Shown here: positions 24,762 through 32,814 of the stretch, in pieces | How the letters are laid out: each line of letters begins with the position of its first letter | Numbering within the stretch: the first letter of the stretch is position 1 | Assembly (NCBI RefSeq): GCF_002936955.1 | Contig: NZ_MPZM01000028.1 | Span: 1 to 38,181, forward strand | From: Oceanisphaera arctica | GTDB taxonomy: Bacteria > Pseudomonadota > Gammaproteobacteria > Enterobacterales > Aeromonadaceae | Length of the DNA stretch: 38,181 nucleotides | Direction: 5' to 3' | Notes under the pieces: generated by a model | What the model was told of the DNA's origin: nothing | The model's input: the letters and a program-made list of their open reading frames with translations, nothing else | The model's database searches: none | Program-made: the position numbers and the translations under genes

Positions 24762-25769
24762 ATGGATAGTCGCACTATGACCCGCCCACGATCCGAGCTG
24801 GTATCACCCGATGAAACACCTTACTACCACTGTATCTGCCGCTGCGTACGACGCGCCTATCTGTTCGGTGAAGACCAGCTGACCGGCCAGAATTACAACC
24901 ATCGCAAACAATGGGTGCTTGATCGCCTGCGCCAGCTGCAGTCCGTGTTCACCATCGATCTATGCGCTTATGCGGTAATGGCCAATCACTATCATCTGGT
25001 TGTTCATGTAGATACCCAGGAGGCTATGGCACTGGATGAGACTGCGGTAGTAAGCAGGTGGCGCAAGTTATTTCGTCTGCCAGTATTGGTTGAACGTTAT
25101 GTGGTGGGAACGTCGGATTCAGATGCGGAGCAAGAGGCGGCAAAAGGCATTATCGCGCAGTGGCGCGAGCGCCTGGCAGATTTATCCTGGTATATGCGAT
25201 GCCTGAACGAGCACATTGCTCGTAAGGCCAACCTCGAAGACGAATGCACAGGGCGGTTCTGGGAAGGACGCTTTCATTCGCAGGCTATTCTGGATGACGC
25301 CGGCTTGCTGACCTGCATGACCTATGTCGACCTCAACCCGTTACGCGCAGGTATCGTCAAGCTGCCAGAAGCTTCCGCCGATGTCTCTTTACACCAGCGG
25401 TTACAACAATACAAAGCGAACAGCTCCTCGACATCAGCCCCCGAAAAGACGGCTCCACAGCCTAATTTACTCCCATTTGTTCGCGATATTAAAGAGGATA
25501 AACGCAAGGGAATTCCTTTCGCTCTCGGCGATTACCTGGCCATGGTTGATTGGGTAGGTCGGGCTCACCGCGAGGAACAACAAGGCTGCATTCACTCCGA
25601 TGTACCTCCCCTACTGGACAGAATGGGGCTTGATGCCGACAAGTTTCTGACCGCTGTAAAACCACATCAGCTATCTCACGGCACCGTTATCGGCCATACC
25701 TCGGCCAGAATTGCCTACGCCCAACTGCATCACCGACGATGTGTTATCGGCCCCGTTATTTCCACCTGA
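24762..25769 (+). CDS. REP-associated tyrosine transposase (RAYT, IS200-like Y1 family)
   Basis: This is a 335-residue single-domain HUH endonuclease. The metal-binding H-x-H is H76-Y-H78 in VMANHYHLVVHVD. The likely nucleophile is Y144 in LSWYMRCLNEHIA. The downstream FWEGRFHSQ and YVDLNPLRAG blocks are conserved in RAYTs. Such proteins are domesticated relatives of IS200/IS605 transposases that recognise and spread REP palindromes. Cores of the same repeat lie on both sides (24661-24710 forward, 25969-25996 as a palindrome), which supports a cognate pair. The second ATG at 24777 is an alternative start. Reading frame and motifs look intact. It sits between lasT and aceK. Confidence 0.9.
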   Translation: MDSRTMTRPRSELVSPDETPYYHCICRCVRRAYLFGEDQLTGQNYNHRKQWVLDRLRQLQSVFTIDLCAYAVMANHYHLVVHVDTQEAMALDETAVVSRWRKLFRLPVLVERYVVGTSDSDAEQEAAKGIIAQWRERLADLSWYMRCLNEHIARKANLEDECTGRFWEGRFHSQAILDDAGLLTCMTYVDLNPLRAGIVKLPEASADVSLHQRLQQYKANSSSTSAPEKTAPQPNLLPFVRDIKEDKRKGIPFALGDYLAMVDWVGRAHREEQQGCIHSDVPPLLDRMGLDADKFLTAVKPHQLSHGTVIGHTSARIAYAQLHHRRCVIGPVIST

Positions 25770-25956
25770 ATTATCAGGTTACTGTTCGGTGATGGCAGCC
25801 AAGTACAGCCTTGCGATCTGTACTGTGTCTGCTTTTCCTCTCCAACTCTTCATCTTCCCATCATTCGCCATTTTGCCGACTAAAGCTCGGGATTGACGGT
25901 ACAGAACCGCAGTTTTCCATCAGAAGGTCAATACAGAAGTCAAAAGTGAGCCAGCA

Positions 25957-26007
25957 AGAGCAACAAAGGACAGCCACTTTTTAAAGATGGATGTCCTTTG
26001 TTGCTCT
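25957..26007. repeat. Long palindrome at the RAYT 3' flank
   Basis: AGAGCAACAAAGGACA (25957-25972) is perfectly complementary to TGTCCTTTGTTGCTCT (25992-26007). The 19-nt interior contains CCACTTT/AAAGATGG and pairs further with a mismatch. The core is a variant of the GGACACCCATCTTT REP. A T-rich run at 26008-26013 follows, so it may also act as terminator. The stretch 25770-25956 holds no recognisable gene. Confidence 0.8.
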
Positions 26008-26097
26008 CTTTTTCATTGCAGTTTCATTTGAAAGCGGTACGCACCGCTCAAAATACAGCCATCCCCAACGACTCACCGGGTTACTTGTTGTAACGTT

Positions 26098-26150
26098 TGA
26101 AATGGCTGTCCTTTTTCACTTTTTTGAAATGGCTGTCTTTTTTCACTTTG
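26098..26150. repeat. 27-bp direct repeat, degenerate REP, upstream of aceK
   Basis: TGAAATGGCTGTCCTTTTTC starts at 26098 and recurs at 26125 with one base changed; both units continue with ACTTT. The ATGGCTGTCC core is a variant of the inverted REP core ATGGGTGTCC. It ends about 35 nt before the aceK start and may lie in its 5' leader. Confidence 0.7.
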
Positions 26151-26184
26151 TCCTTTTCATTCTTCTCTCGATACAGGAGTACGC

Positions 26185-27912
26185 ATGAACAACATCGCCA
26201 GGGATGGGGCCCGGATCACCATGACCCGGTTTGATGACTTTTATCGCTGCTTTCTCGATATCACTCAAGGAGCACAGGCCAGGTTCGAGGCCAAAGACTG
26301 GTTGGGAGTTCAGCAGGCCGGGCGTCAGCGTATTCGCCTGTATGACCATCATGTGAATGAAGCGGTGCAGGCCATCCGCCATAATAACAGCGGTGGTCCC
26401 TTGAGCCAGCACCAGCTCAAAGCCATCAAACAGGCTTTTAACGATCTGCTGATCGATCATACCAACCCGGAAGTTGCCGAGTCCTTCTACAACTCGGTCT
26501 ATCATCGCTCCTTTCGCCATCAGAACATCCGGGCAGAAAACCTGTATGTGCACGGCTTTGTTCATCGACTGCCCTCGCCGGATCTTGCTCCTCACTGCCG
26601 GCAATATCACATCGAAGCCGGGGATGTGACCAGCACCCTGCGCCAGGTACTGCAAGGATTGCAGCTCGCCGTCCCGTTCCGGGATCTGGAGCAGGATCTG
26701 CAATATGTCAGCTGCTACCTGCAAGAGTTCGGACCGACCGACTTAACTCTCAGAGACGTCAGCCTTACTTTTATCAACCACCTGTTCTTTCGAAACAAGG
26801 GCGCCTACCTCATCGGCCGGCTGGAATGCGGCAACACCTGCCTGCCCTTCATCCTACCCATTCTGCATCATGAACAGGGCGGCCTGTATCTCGACACCCT
26901 GATCCTCTCCCACGACGATGCCTCCATACTATTCGGCTTCGCCCGCGCTTACTTCATGGTCTGGTGTCCGGTACCGGCGCTGCTGGTACACTTTTTACGA
27001 CCGCTGCTGCCCAACAAGGCCGATTACGAAATCTACAGCGCCATCGGCTGCCAGAAACACGGAAAAACCGAGTTTTATCGGGATTTTCTACAGCACCTGC
27101 ACAGCTCGCGGGACAAGTTTGTACTGGCTCCGGGCATCAAGGGCATGGTGATGAGCGTGTTCACCCTGCCCTCTTATGATGTGGTGTTCAAAATCATCAA
27201 GGACAAATTCACCCCCCCGAAGGAGGTCAGCCATGACACGGTGCGCGCCAAGTACCGGTTGGTCAAACAGCACGACCGGGTGGGGCGCATGGCCGATACC
27301 ATGGAGTTCACCAACTTCGAGCTGCCGCTGCACCGTATCAGCCCCGAATTACTGGCCGAGCTGCAGCAGGTCGCTCCTTCACTACTTACCATCACCGGCG
27401 ACACCCTGCTGATCCGCCATCTGTACACGGAACGGCGCATGACCCCGCTGAACATTTACCTGGAGCACGCCTCGGATCAGCAGGTAATTGATGCCATTGA
27501 TGAATACGCCAACGCCATCAAGCAGTTGGCCACCGCCAACATCTTTCCCGGCGACATGCTGTTCAAGAACTTCGGCGTGACCCGCCACGGCCGGGTGATT
27601 TTTTACGACTACGACGAAATAGCCTACATGACCGAATGTAACTTTCGTGACATCCCCAAGGCCCGCTACCCGGAAGACGAGCTCAGCGCCGAACCCTGGT
27701 ATTCCGTGGCGCCCAACGACATTTTCCCCGAAGAGTTTGCCACCTTTCTGCTTAGTAGCCCCCGCATTCGCGAAGCCTTCAAGCAGCAGCACAACGACCT
27801 GTTCACCGCCGACTACTGGCGCCAGCTGCAGCAGAACATCCACGCCGGAATATTCGGCGACGTTTACCCCTACCGACGAAAGCGCCGCTTCCGGTATTTG
27901 TACTCGTCATGA
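26185..27912 (+). CDS. aceK: Isocitrate dehydrogenase kinase/phosphatase
   Basis: This 575-residue bifunctional enzyme phosphorylates and dephosphorylates isocitrate dehydrogenase, switching carbon between the TCA cycle and the glyoxylate bypass. The ATP loop APGIKGM is at residues 315-321, with K336 (VFKIIKD), D457 (FPGDMLF) and D475 (YDYDEIA), all at the E. coli residue numbers. GGAG lies 6 nt before the ATG. It is not next to aceB/aceA as in enterics but alone between a RAYT gene and an IS element. A REP palindrome 4 nt after the stop probably ends or stabilises its mRNA. The frame is intact, so it is presumably functional. Confidence 0.96.
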   Translation: MNNIARDGARITMTRFDDFYRCFLDITQGAQARFEAKDWLGVQQAGRQRIRLYDHHVNEAVQAIRHNNSGGPLSQHQLKAIKQAFNDLLIDHTNPEVAESFYNSVYHRSFRHQNIRAENLYVHGFVHRLPSPDLAPHCRQYHIEAGDVTSTLRQVLQGLQLAVPFRDLEQDLQYVSCYLQEFGPTDLTLRDVSLTFINHLFFRNKGAYLIGRLECGNTCLPFILPILHHEQGGLYLDTLILSHDDASILFGFARAYFMVWCPVPALLVHFLRPLLPNKADYEIYSAIGCQKHGKTEFYRDFLQHLHSSRDKFVLAPGIKGMVMSVFTLPSYDVVFKIIKDKFTPPKEVSHDTVRAKYRLVKQHDRVGRMADTMEFTNFELPLHRISPELLAELQQVAPSLLTITGDTLLIRHLYTERRMTPLNIYLEHASDQQVIDAIDEYANAIKQLATANIFPGDMLFKNFGVTRHGRVIFYDYDEIAYMTECNFRDIPKARYPEDELSAEPWYSVAPNDIFPEEFATFLLSSPRIREAFKQQHNDLFTADYWRQLQQNIHAGIFGDVYPYRRKRRFRYLYSS

Positions 27913-27916
27913 AAAA

Positions 27917-27945
27917 GGACACCCATCTTTGAAAGATGGGTGTCC
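27917..27945. repeat. Perfect REP palindrome after aceK
   Basis: GGACACCCATCTTT (27917-27930), G, AAAGATGGGTGTCC (27932-27945): 14-bp perfect arms with a single-base centre. It is the cleanest representative of the REP family. The IS4 element is inserted 6 nt beyond it. Confidence 0.9.
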
Positions 27946-27951
27946 CACATC
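27943..27951. repeat. Left 9-bp target site duplication of the IS
   Basis: TCCCACATC lies directly left of the IS end and recurs directly right of it at 29209-29217. Exact duplication shows the boundaries and implies a simple, fairly recent insertion. Confidence 0.88.
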
Positions 27952-29208
27952 CTTAGCCATCCCCTCATATGAGCTAGAGCTGGCGCGGCCTTGTGGGTAG
28001 ACTACCCGTCTTTGAACCAAACTTGACGACACGGAACCCATGATCACCCGCGATACTATATCTGAACACCTCCATGACATCTTCGGCCAGGATATGCATG
28101 CCAAGCGGGTACTTTCATTGGCCAATGCCACTCAGGGCGTTATCGAATCCAGCTCGCTGGCCATTCATGCCATTGGCAATGGCCTCGCTCAGGCAAATGG
28201 CTTGGAGCGTAAATATGCCATCAAGCAAGTGGATCGTTTGCTGAGTAACATCAAGCTAAATGTCTGGTCACTGTTCGATGACTGGGTGCCTTACGTGGTG
28301 GCTGAACACAAGGAAATCGTGGTCTCGATGGACTGGACCGAGTTCGACGCCGATGACCATAGCAGCATCGTTCTGAGTATGCAGACCAGCCATGGGCGCA
28401 ACACGCCACTGCTCTGGAAAACCCACCAGAAATCGCAGCTAAAGGGTCAGCGTAATGCTCATGAAGACGAACTGTTGTGGAAGTTGAAAACCAGCTTGCC
28501 AGACGATGTGACAGTGACTGTAGTAGCCGACCGTGGCTTCGGTGATACGGCCTTGTTCGCCTTGCTGGAAGATGCGCTGGAGTTCAACTATCTCATTCGT
28601 TTTAAAGACAATATTCTACTCTGTCCGGTCGGCGAAGAGCTCAAGAAAGCCAAACAATGGCTGACGCCCAGCGGTCGTACCCGCACTCTGAAAGATGTCG
28701 AGTTGACGGCTCAGCGACAGCCCGTAGCCCGGGTTTTCTGCTGCAAGAAAGTCGATATGAAAGAAGCCTGGTTTCTGGCCAGTAATCGACGGGACTTGGG
28801 AGCCGCCGATGCCCTAAAACTGTATGGCAAGCGCTGGGGAATCGAGTGCAGTTTTCGTGACATCAAGGACTACAAGTTCGGCATGGGCATGGCGGATACG
28901 CATATCAGTTCCACCAAGCGCCGCGACCGTCTGTTCCTGTTCAGCGCCTTGGCCATCGTGCTGCTGACCTTGCTGGGTAAGGCCGGTGATGCTGCGGGAC
29001 TGGAGAAGACGATAAAGGTTAATACCAGTAAAACACGTACCTATTCCTTCTTCCGGCAAGGCTGCATCTATTATCAAATGTTACCGAAGATGAAGGAAGA
29101 GAATGCCATCAAGCTGATGGAAAAGTTTTCTTACTACCTTTCTCAACATCGTTTATATAAGCGGATCTTCGGGATTATTTGAACAATAAAAATGAGGGGA
29201 TTGGTAAG
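27952..29208 (+). mobile_element. IS4-family insertion sequence, complete
   Basis: This element is about 1257 bp. Terminal inverted repeats are CTTAGCCATCCCCTCAT (27952-27968) and, as reverse complement of 29192-29208, CTTACCAATCCCCTCAT, identical at 15 of 17 positions. Nine-base direct repeats TCCCACATC flank it. It contains one transposase gene with an intact frame. It landed beside the REP palindrome downstream of aceK, leaving aceK intact. The IS name was not assigned. Confidence 0.9.
28040..29182 (+). CDS. IS4 family DDE transposase
   Basis: This 380-residue cut-and-paste transposase has the catalytic triad D98 (VVSMDWTEFD), D164 (TVVADRGFGD) and E269. E269 lies in the IS4 signature Y262-x2-R265-x3-E269-x6-K276 (YGKRWGIECSFRDIK). 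The C-terminal hydrophobic and basic region is complete. It fills most of the element between the inverted repeats and ends 10 nt before the right repeat. No frameshift or stop is visible, so it should be active. Confidence 0.94.
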   Translation: MITRDTISEHLHDIFGQDMHAKRVLSLANATQGVIESSSLAIHAIGNGLAQANGLERKYAIKQVDRLLSNIKLNVWSLFDDWVPYVVAEHKEIVVSMDWTEFDADDHSSIVLSMQTSHGRNTPLLWKTHQKSQLKGQRNAHEDELLWKLKTSLPDDVTVTVVADRGFGDTALFALLEDALEFNYLIRFKDNILLCPVGEELKKAKQWLTPSGRTRTLKDVELTAQRQPVARVFCCKKVDMKEAWFLASNRRDLGAADALKLYGKRWGIECSFRDIKDYKFGMGMADTHISSTKRRDRLFLFSALAIVLLTLLGKAGDAAGLEKTIKVNTSKTRTYSFFRQGCIYYQMLPKMKEENAIKLMEKFSYYLSQHRLYKRIFGII

Positions 29209-29217
29209 TCCCACATC
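29209..29217. repeat. Right 9-bp target site duplication of the IS
   Basis: TCCCACATC is identical to the left flank at 27943-27951. Confidence 0.88.
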
Positions 29218-29254
29218 AGTTATTTGTGGGGAGATATCTGGGGAATAGTGACTC

Positions 29255-29292
29255 GGGAATGGGGAATGGGACAATCCCTATTCCCTATTCCC
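29255..29292. repeat. GGGAATG heptamer hairpin downstream of rraA
   Basis: GGGAATGGGGAATGGGA (29255-29271) faces TCCCTATTCCCTATTCCC (29275-29292), forming a stem of heptamer units with a short loop. The unit is the same as in the array at 12473-12528. It lies just after the rraA stop on its strand and may serve as its transcription end. Confidence 0.7.
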
Positions 29293-29298
29293 CAGCCC

Positions 29299-29790
29299 TT
29301 ATAACTGCGGGTGACTCAGGGGTTCCCGGGCCACAAGGATGCCGTTGATATCGGCATAGAGGTAATCACCGGGGTAAATGGTAACGCCGGCAAAGGTGAC
29401 CGGCACATCCACATCGCCCAGGCCGCGTTTTTCGGTTTTCATCGGGCAGGTAGCCAGCGCCTTAACCCCCAGTGCCATGTTGCCGATGGCACCGGCGTCG
29501 CGAATGGCGCCGTTAATCACGACCCCTTCCCAGCCGTTTTCCACCGCCTGCTCGGCCAGTTGGTCGCCCATCAGCGCGCGGCGCAGCATACCACCGCCAT
29601 CCACCACCAGAACCTTGCCAGTACCCGGCGTGGCCACCAGCTCCCGCACCCGGGAGTTATCCTCGTAACAACGCACCGTGACCACCTCGCCCCAGAACAC
29701 ATCCTCTGCACCATAATCCTTGAACAAGGGGGCCAGTATATTTACCTTGTCGCCGTGCTCGTCACACAAATCCGGTAGTAAATCCAACAT
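29299..29790 (-). CDS. rraA: RraA, regulator of ribonuclease E activity
   Basis: This 163-residue protein binds RNase E and inhibits its activity in E. coli. The blocks [43 protein letters not shown] (about residues 60-103) and [25 protein letters not shown] are characteristic. The same fold includes oxaloacetate decarboxylase/HMG aldolases, but length and close similarity favour RraA. ATG 29790 has AAGGAGC at good spacing; the upstream frame to 29859 is not conserved. Confidence 0.92.
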   Translation of the reverse strand: MLDLLPDLCDEHGDKVNILAPLFKDYGAEDVFWGEVVTVRCYEDNSRVRELVATPGTGKVLVVDGGGMLRRALMGDQLAEQAVENGWEGVVINGAIRDAGAIGNMALGVKALATCPMKTEKRGLGDVDVPVTFAGVTIYPGDYLYADINGILVAREPLSHPQL

Positions 29791-29962
29791 CTTGCGCTCC
29801 TTATGGCTGTAATATCGTCCACTCGATCCAATTCTGCACCATACCGCAGACAAGTCCAAAAGCTGAGTCTCAGCTTCAGACCATCCAACCCTCCGGGTAG
29901 CCGAAAGACAGCTGCTTTACCTGCTTTTGTATAACATTTGACGAATTTTGTTAAATTTTCGC

Positions 29963-29976
29963 TTGACCTGTATCAG
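29963..29976. promoter_or_regulatory. FNR-like box in the arcA upstream region
   Basis: TTGAC-CTGT-ATCAG matches TTGAT-N4-ATCAA at 8 of 10 informative bases. It lies about 320 nt upstream of arcA, in a 500-bp gene-free region (29791-30292) that probably holds a long arcA leader as in enterics. I recognise nothing else in that region. Confidence 0.4.
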
Positions 29977-30292
29977 GCTGGCCCCTAAAACTATTTAACA
30001 TTATCGGTTGCGGGCTGTTGTTATGCCCCTGTTAACTGTTAAAATAAGGCAACGTTAGGTAATGGACCTCTGTTTGTCCCGTCTGTCTATTTTTTGGACG
30101 TGAAGCAGTAACTGCATGGGATGCAAATAAAAACGGCTCAAAGAGACAGGGCCACCGGGCCTATGCCTTACCTCCCCTGGCGGGGCGTAATGCAAAGAAA
30201 TGATGCGGTAGAGTGCACAAGCAACACCTCCCTTCCGGCACCGGTAACTGTTGATACTGAATTCTATTTACATCTACAAAACAGGTAGGCTC

Positions 30293-31009
30293 ATGCAGAC
30301 TCCTCACATTCTGATCGTCGAAGACGAATTAGTTACCCGCAATACCCTGAAAGGCATTTTCGAGGCCGAAGGCTACGCCGTACTCGAAGCCACTGACGGT
30401 GAAGAAATGTACAAGGCGTTGTCCAGCAACAAGATCAATCTGGTGATCATGGACATCAACCTGCCCGGCAAAAACGGTCTGCTGCTGGCACGTGAACTGC
30501 GCGAACAACACAACCTGGCATTGATGTTCCTGACCGGTCGCGACAACGAAGTCGATAAGATCCTGGGCCTGGAAATCGGTGCCGACGATTACATCACCAA
30601 GCCGTTCAACCCGCGTGAACTGACCATCCGGGCCCGCAACCTGCTGAGCCGCACCATGCAGACCCCGGAAACTCAGGAAGAAGAAAAGCAGGTAGAAGCT
30701 TACCGTTTCAACGGCTGGACCCTGGACATCAACAGTCGCGCCCTGATCAGCCCCAACGGCGAAATGTTCAAGCTGCCGCGCAGCGAATTCCGCGCCATGG
30801 TGCACTTCTGCGAAAACCCGGGCCAGATCCAGAGCCGTGCCGAACTGCTGAAAAAAATGACCGGTCGCGAACTCAAGCCTCACGATCGCACCGTGGACGT
30901 AACCATCCGTCGCATTCGCAAGCACTTCGAGTCCATTCCCGACACGCCGGAAATCATCGCCACCATTCACGGCGAAGGCTACCGCTTCTGCGGCGACCTG
31001 GAAGGCTGA
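30293..31009 (+). CDS. arcA: Aerobic respiration control response regulator ArcA
   Basis: This 238-residue OmpR-family response regulator is phosphorylated by ArcB under low oxygen and represses aerobic metabolism genes. The receiver domain has the acidic pair E10/D11 and phospho-acceptor D54 (IMDINLPGK), with [27 protein letters not shown] following. The C-terminal winged helix ends RRIRKHFE...[14 protein letters not shown]. Length equals E. coli ArcA. The [12 protein letters not shown] start at 30293 is chosen over the 14-codon upstream extension. Confidence 0.97.
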   Translation: MQTPHILIVEDELVTRNTLKGIFEAEGYAVLEATDGEEMYKALSSNKINLVIMDINLPGKNGLLLARELREQHNLALMFLTGRDNEVDKILGLEIGADDYITKPFNPRELTIRARNLLSRTMQTPETQEEEKQVEAYRFNGWTLDINSRALISPNGEMFKLPRSEFRAMVHFCENPGQIQSRAELLKKMTGRELKPHDRTVDVTIRRIRKHFESIPDTPEIIATIHGEGYRFCGDLEG

Positions 31010-31013
31010 CAAA

Positions 31014-31035
31014 AAACCCCGCTTCGGCGGGGTTT
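31014..31035 (+). terminator. arcA terminator
   Basis: AAACCCCGC-TTCG-GCGGGGTTT is a perfect stem with a stable tetraloop, 5 nt after the arcA stop, with A and T tracts on both sides. It may work in both directions, also closing the tRNA-Gly transcript. Confidence 0.9.
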
Positions 31036-31131
31036 CTACATTCTGGCCGTCATTAGGGTCTTGGCAAGGCTCTGCAGCTTCAGCCGAGAATCCAGCGGCA
31101 TTGGATTTACAAGCATGATAAAAAAGGAATC

Positions 31132-31205
31132 TGGAGCGGGCGATGGGAATCGAACCCACGTATGCAGCTTGGGAAGCTGCCGTTCTACCATTGAACTACG
31201 CCCGC
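31132..31205 (-). tRNA. tRNA-Gly (anticodon CCC)
   Basis: This is a 74-nt cloverleaf on the minus strand. It starts GCGGGCGTAGTTCAATGG with acceptor GCGGGCG pairing to CGCCCGC. The anticodon stem is GCAGC/GCTGC around the loop TTCCCAA, giving anticodon CCC for GGG codons. The T loop is GTTCGATTC and CCA is encoded. A T-rich tract (CCTTTTTTAT) follows as a terminator. Confidence 0.96.
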
Positions 31206-31530
31206 TTTGAGGAAGCTTCACTATAGACCTTTTTGCGCTGGCGGCAATGCTCGGGTGCTTGATTGGTCAAGGAATAAGCTGTTCGTAGCGCGCCAGCTAC
31301 ACACCCACCTCCCTCTGACGATAATCTGCGATAGTACCTGTGACTCCACTGCCAAGGGGATGAGTAATATGGCGTCACTTTGCCGGCTTGGCGCTGTCCT
31401 GAGCATTCCTTTGGTCGAATGAATTCGACCCTTACATTCTCTGGTCCTTTGCTGGCAAATTCATTCGACCTTCTGCTGCGCCTTGTGCAAAATAAGGTCA
31501 GCTTCTTTTATTGGATTAAGGACTTATCTT
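31206..31530. other. Spacer between tRNA-Gly and rcsF with GGTCGAAT palindrome
   Basis: No gene is recognisable. GGTCGAAT-GA-ATTCGACC at 31413-31430 repeats the palindrome found before ung (16659-16676), and a half copy ATTCGACC ends at 31470. The tRNA and rcsF promoters should lie here; no clear hexamer pairs were identified. Confidence 0.5.
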
Positions 31531-31899
31531 ATGCGTCTTCTCGGGGTTTCTCTGCTGGCGGTTGCGTTGTCCGGTTGTGCGGGCTGGGGTTTCAACAGCA
31601 ATGTGTCGCCGGATGGAATAAAGGATTATTACAAGGGCGACGGGGTGCGGCTGTACAGCAAGGCTGACCTGGAAGACGTGAATTACGTCACCCTGGGCTC
31701 GGTAGAAGGCGAAGCCTGTCAGATAGAAACCGCTGAAGCACCACCGAAAGAGGCGGATGCCCGCGCCAGCGTGCGTCGTCGGGCGGCGGACATGGGCGCC
31801 AACGGACTCTTGCTGGATCGCTGCATCCGCTTCGATGACATGCCCGGTTGTATCGAGCAGGTGCTGTGCAGCGGTCAGGCGCTGAAGGTCGCTAACTAA
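31531..31899 (+). CDS. rcsF: RcsF, outer membrane lipoprotein sensor of the Rcs system
   Basis: This 122-residue lipoprotein has lipobox LSGC (lipidated C16) after a short hydrophobic signal, with Ala at +2, so it should go to the outer membrane. Four cysteines (C63, C98, C107, C113) match those that form RcsF's two disulphides. RcsF signals envelope damage to the RcsCDB phosphorelay. ATG 31531 (AAGGA 8 nt upstream) gives a proper signal peptide; the frame continues upstream to 31483 without conservation. The stop shares one base with the trmO start (TAATG). Order rcsF-trmO-proS is as in E. coli. Confidence 0.88.
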   Translation: MRLLGVSLLAVALSGCAGWGFNSNVSPDGIKDYYKGDGVRLYSKADLEDVNYVTLGSVEGEACQIETAEAPPKEADARASVRRRAADMGANGLLLDRCIRFDDMPGCIEQVLCSGQALKVAN

Positions 31900-32618
31900 T
31901 GTCATCACTTATTCAGCCCGTGACGCTGGATCCCATCGGCATTATTCGCTCGCCCTATAAAGAGAAGTTTGCTGTTCCGCGCCAACCGGGATTGGTTACC
32001 AGCGCCCGGGCGCGGCTGGAGATGCTGCCGCCCTATAACGAGCCCAGCGCCTTTCGTGGTCTGGCCGAATTCAGCCACCTGTGGCTGGTGTTCGTGTTTC
32101 ATCAGACTCAGGATAAAGGCTGGAATCCCACTGTTCGCCCGCCGCGCCTGGGCGGTAACGAGCGAGTTGGCGTATTTGCCACCCGCTCCACCTTTCGGCC
32201 CAACCCGCTGGGGCTCTCTGTGGTGCGGCTGCACGACATGTGCAAAGAAGGCAACAAGGTTTGGCTGGAGCTGGGCGGCGTAGATCTGGTGGACGGCACT
32301 CCCATCGTCGACATCAAGCCCTATCTGCCCTGGGCCGACGGAGTACCCGATGCCCACGGCGGCTTTGCGCCGGCACCGCCGGACATCAGCATGGAGGTGC
32401 ACTTCAGCCCCGCTGCCGAGCAGGCATGCATCCACTCCGACATTCCCGATCTGCAGCAATTCATTACCGAGGTACTGGTACAGGACCCGCGTCCGGCCTA
32501 CAAACACAAAGACGAGCACTGGCAGCAGTATGGGGTGCGGCTTTATCACTACAATGTGCGATACGAGGTGCTGGGGAAACTGACTCGGGTTCTTGAAATC
32601 GTGAGGGGTGAGGGGTGA
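31899..32618 (+). CDS. trmO: tRNA (N6-threonylcarbamoyladenosine37-N6)-methyltransferase TrmO
   Basis: This 239-residue SAM-dependent enzyme (YaeB/TsaA) methylates t6A37 of tRNA-Thr. The N-terminal beta-barrel motif blocks are clear: LDPIGIIRSPYKEKFAVPRQPGL, FSHLWLVFVFHQ, RPPRLGG, GVFATRSTFRPNPLGLSVVRL and VDGTPIVDIKPYLPWAD. A C-terminal domain follows. It is translationally coupled to rcsF and followed by a partial GC-rich repeat before proS. Confidence 0.93.
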   Translation: MSSLIQPVTLDPIGIIRSPYKEKFAVPRQPGLVTSARARLEMLPPYNEPSAFRGLAEFSHLWLVFVFHQTQDKGWNPTVRPPRLGGNERVGVFATRSTFRPNPLGLSVVRLHDMCKEGNKVWLELGGVDLVDGTPIVDIKPYLPWADGVPDAHGGFAPAPPDISMEVHFSPAAEQACIHSDIPDLQQFITEVLVQDPRPAYKHKDEHWQQYGVRLYHYNVRYEVLGKLTRVLEIVRGEG

Positions 32619-32635
32619 GCTGAGAGTCAAACCAG

Positions 32636-32728
32636 CAGTAACCCCTCCCCAACCCTCCCCTTGCGTTGCACCCCGCGGGTATTCGGTTACCTCGAGGTCA
32701 AGGGGAGGGAGCAAACCGGCGCCTCCCC
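32636..32728. repeat. GC-rich palindromic repeat, copy 1 (A unit only)
   Basis: GTAACCCCTCCCCAACCC begins the unit; its arms are CCCTCCCCTTG and CAAGGGGAGGG, and it ends GAGCAAACCGGCGCC. The same unit recurs at 34718, 36147 and 38113. This copy lacks the B half. It fills the trmO-proS spacer. Confidence 0.8.
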
Positions 32729-32814
32729 CTGTGTCTAAACCCTTCTGCCTGACGCCCCCCCCTGCTACAATCATTTTCTTTAATGGATTTTAAAAATCAA
32801 CAAGGTTTAAGCGC

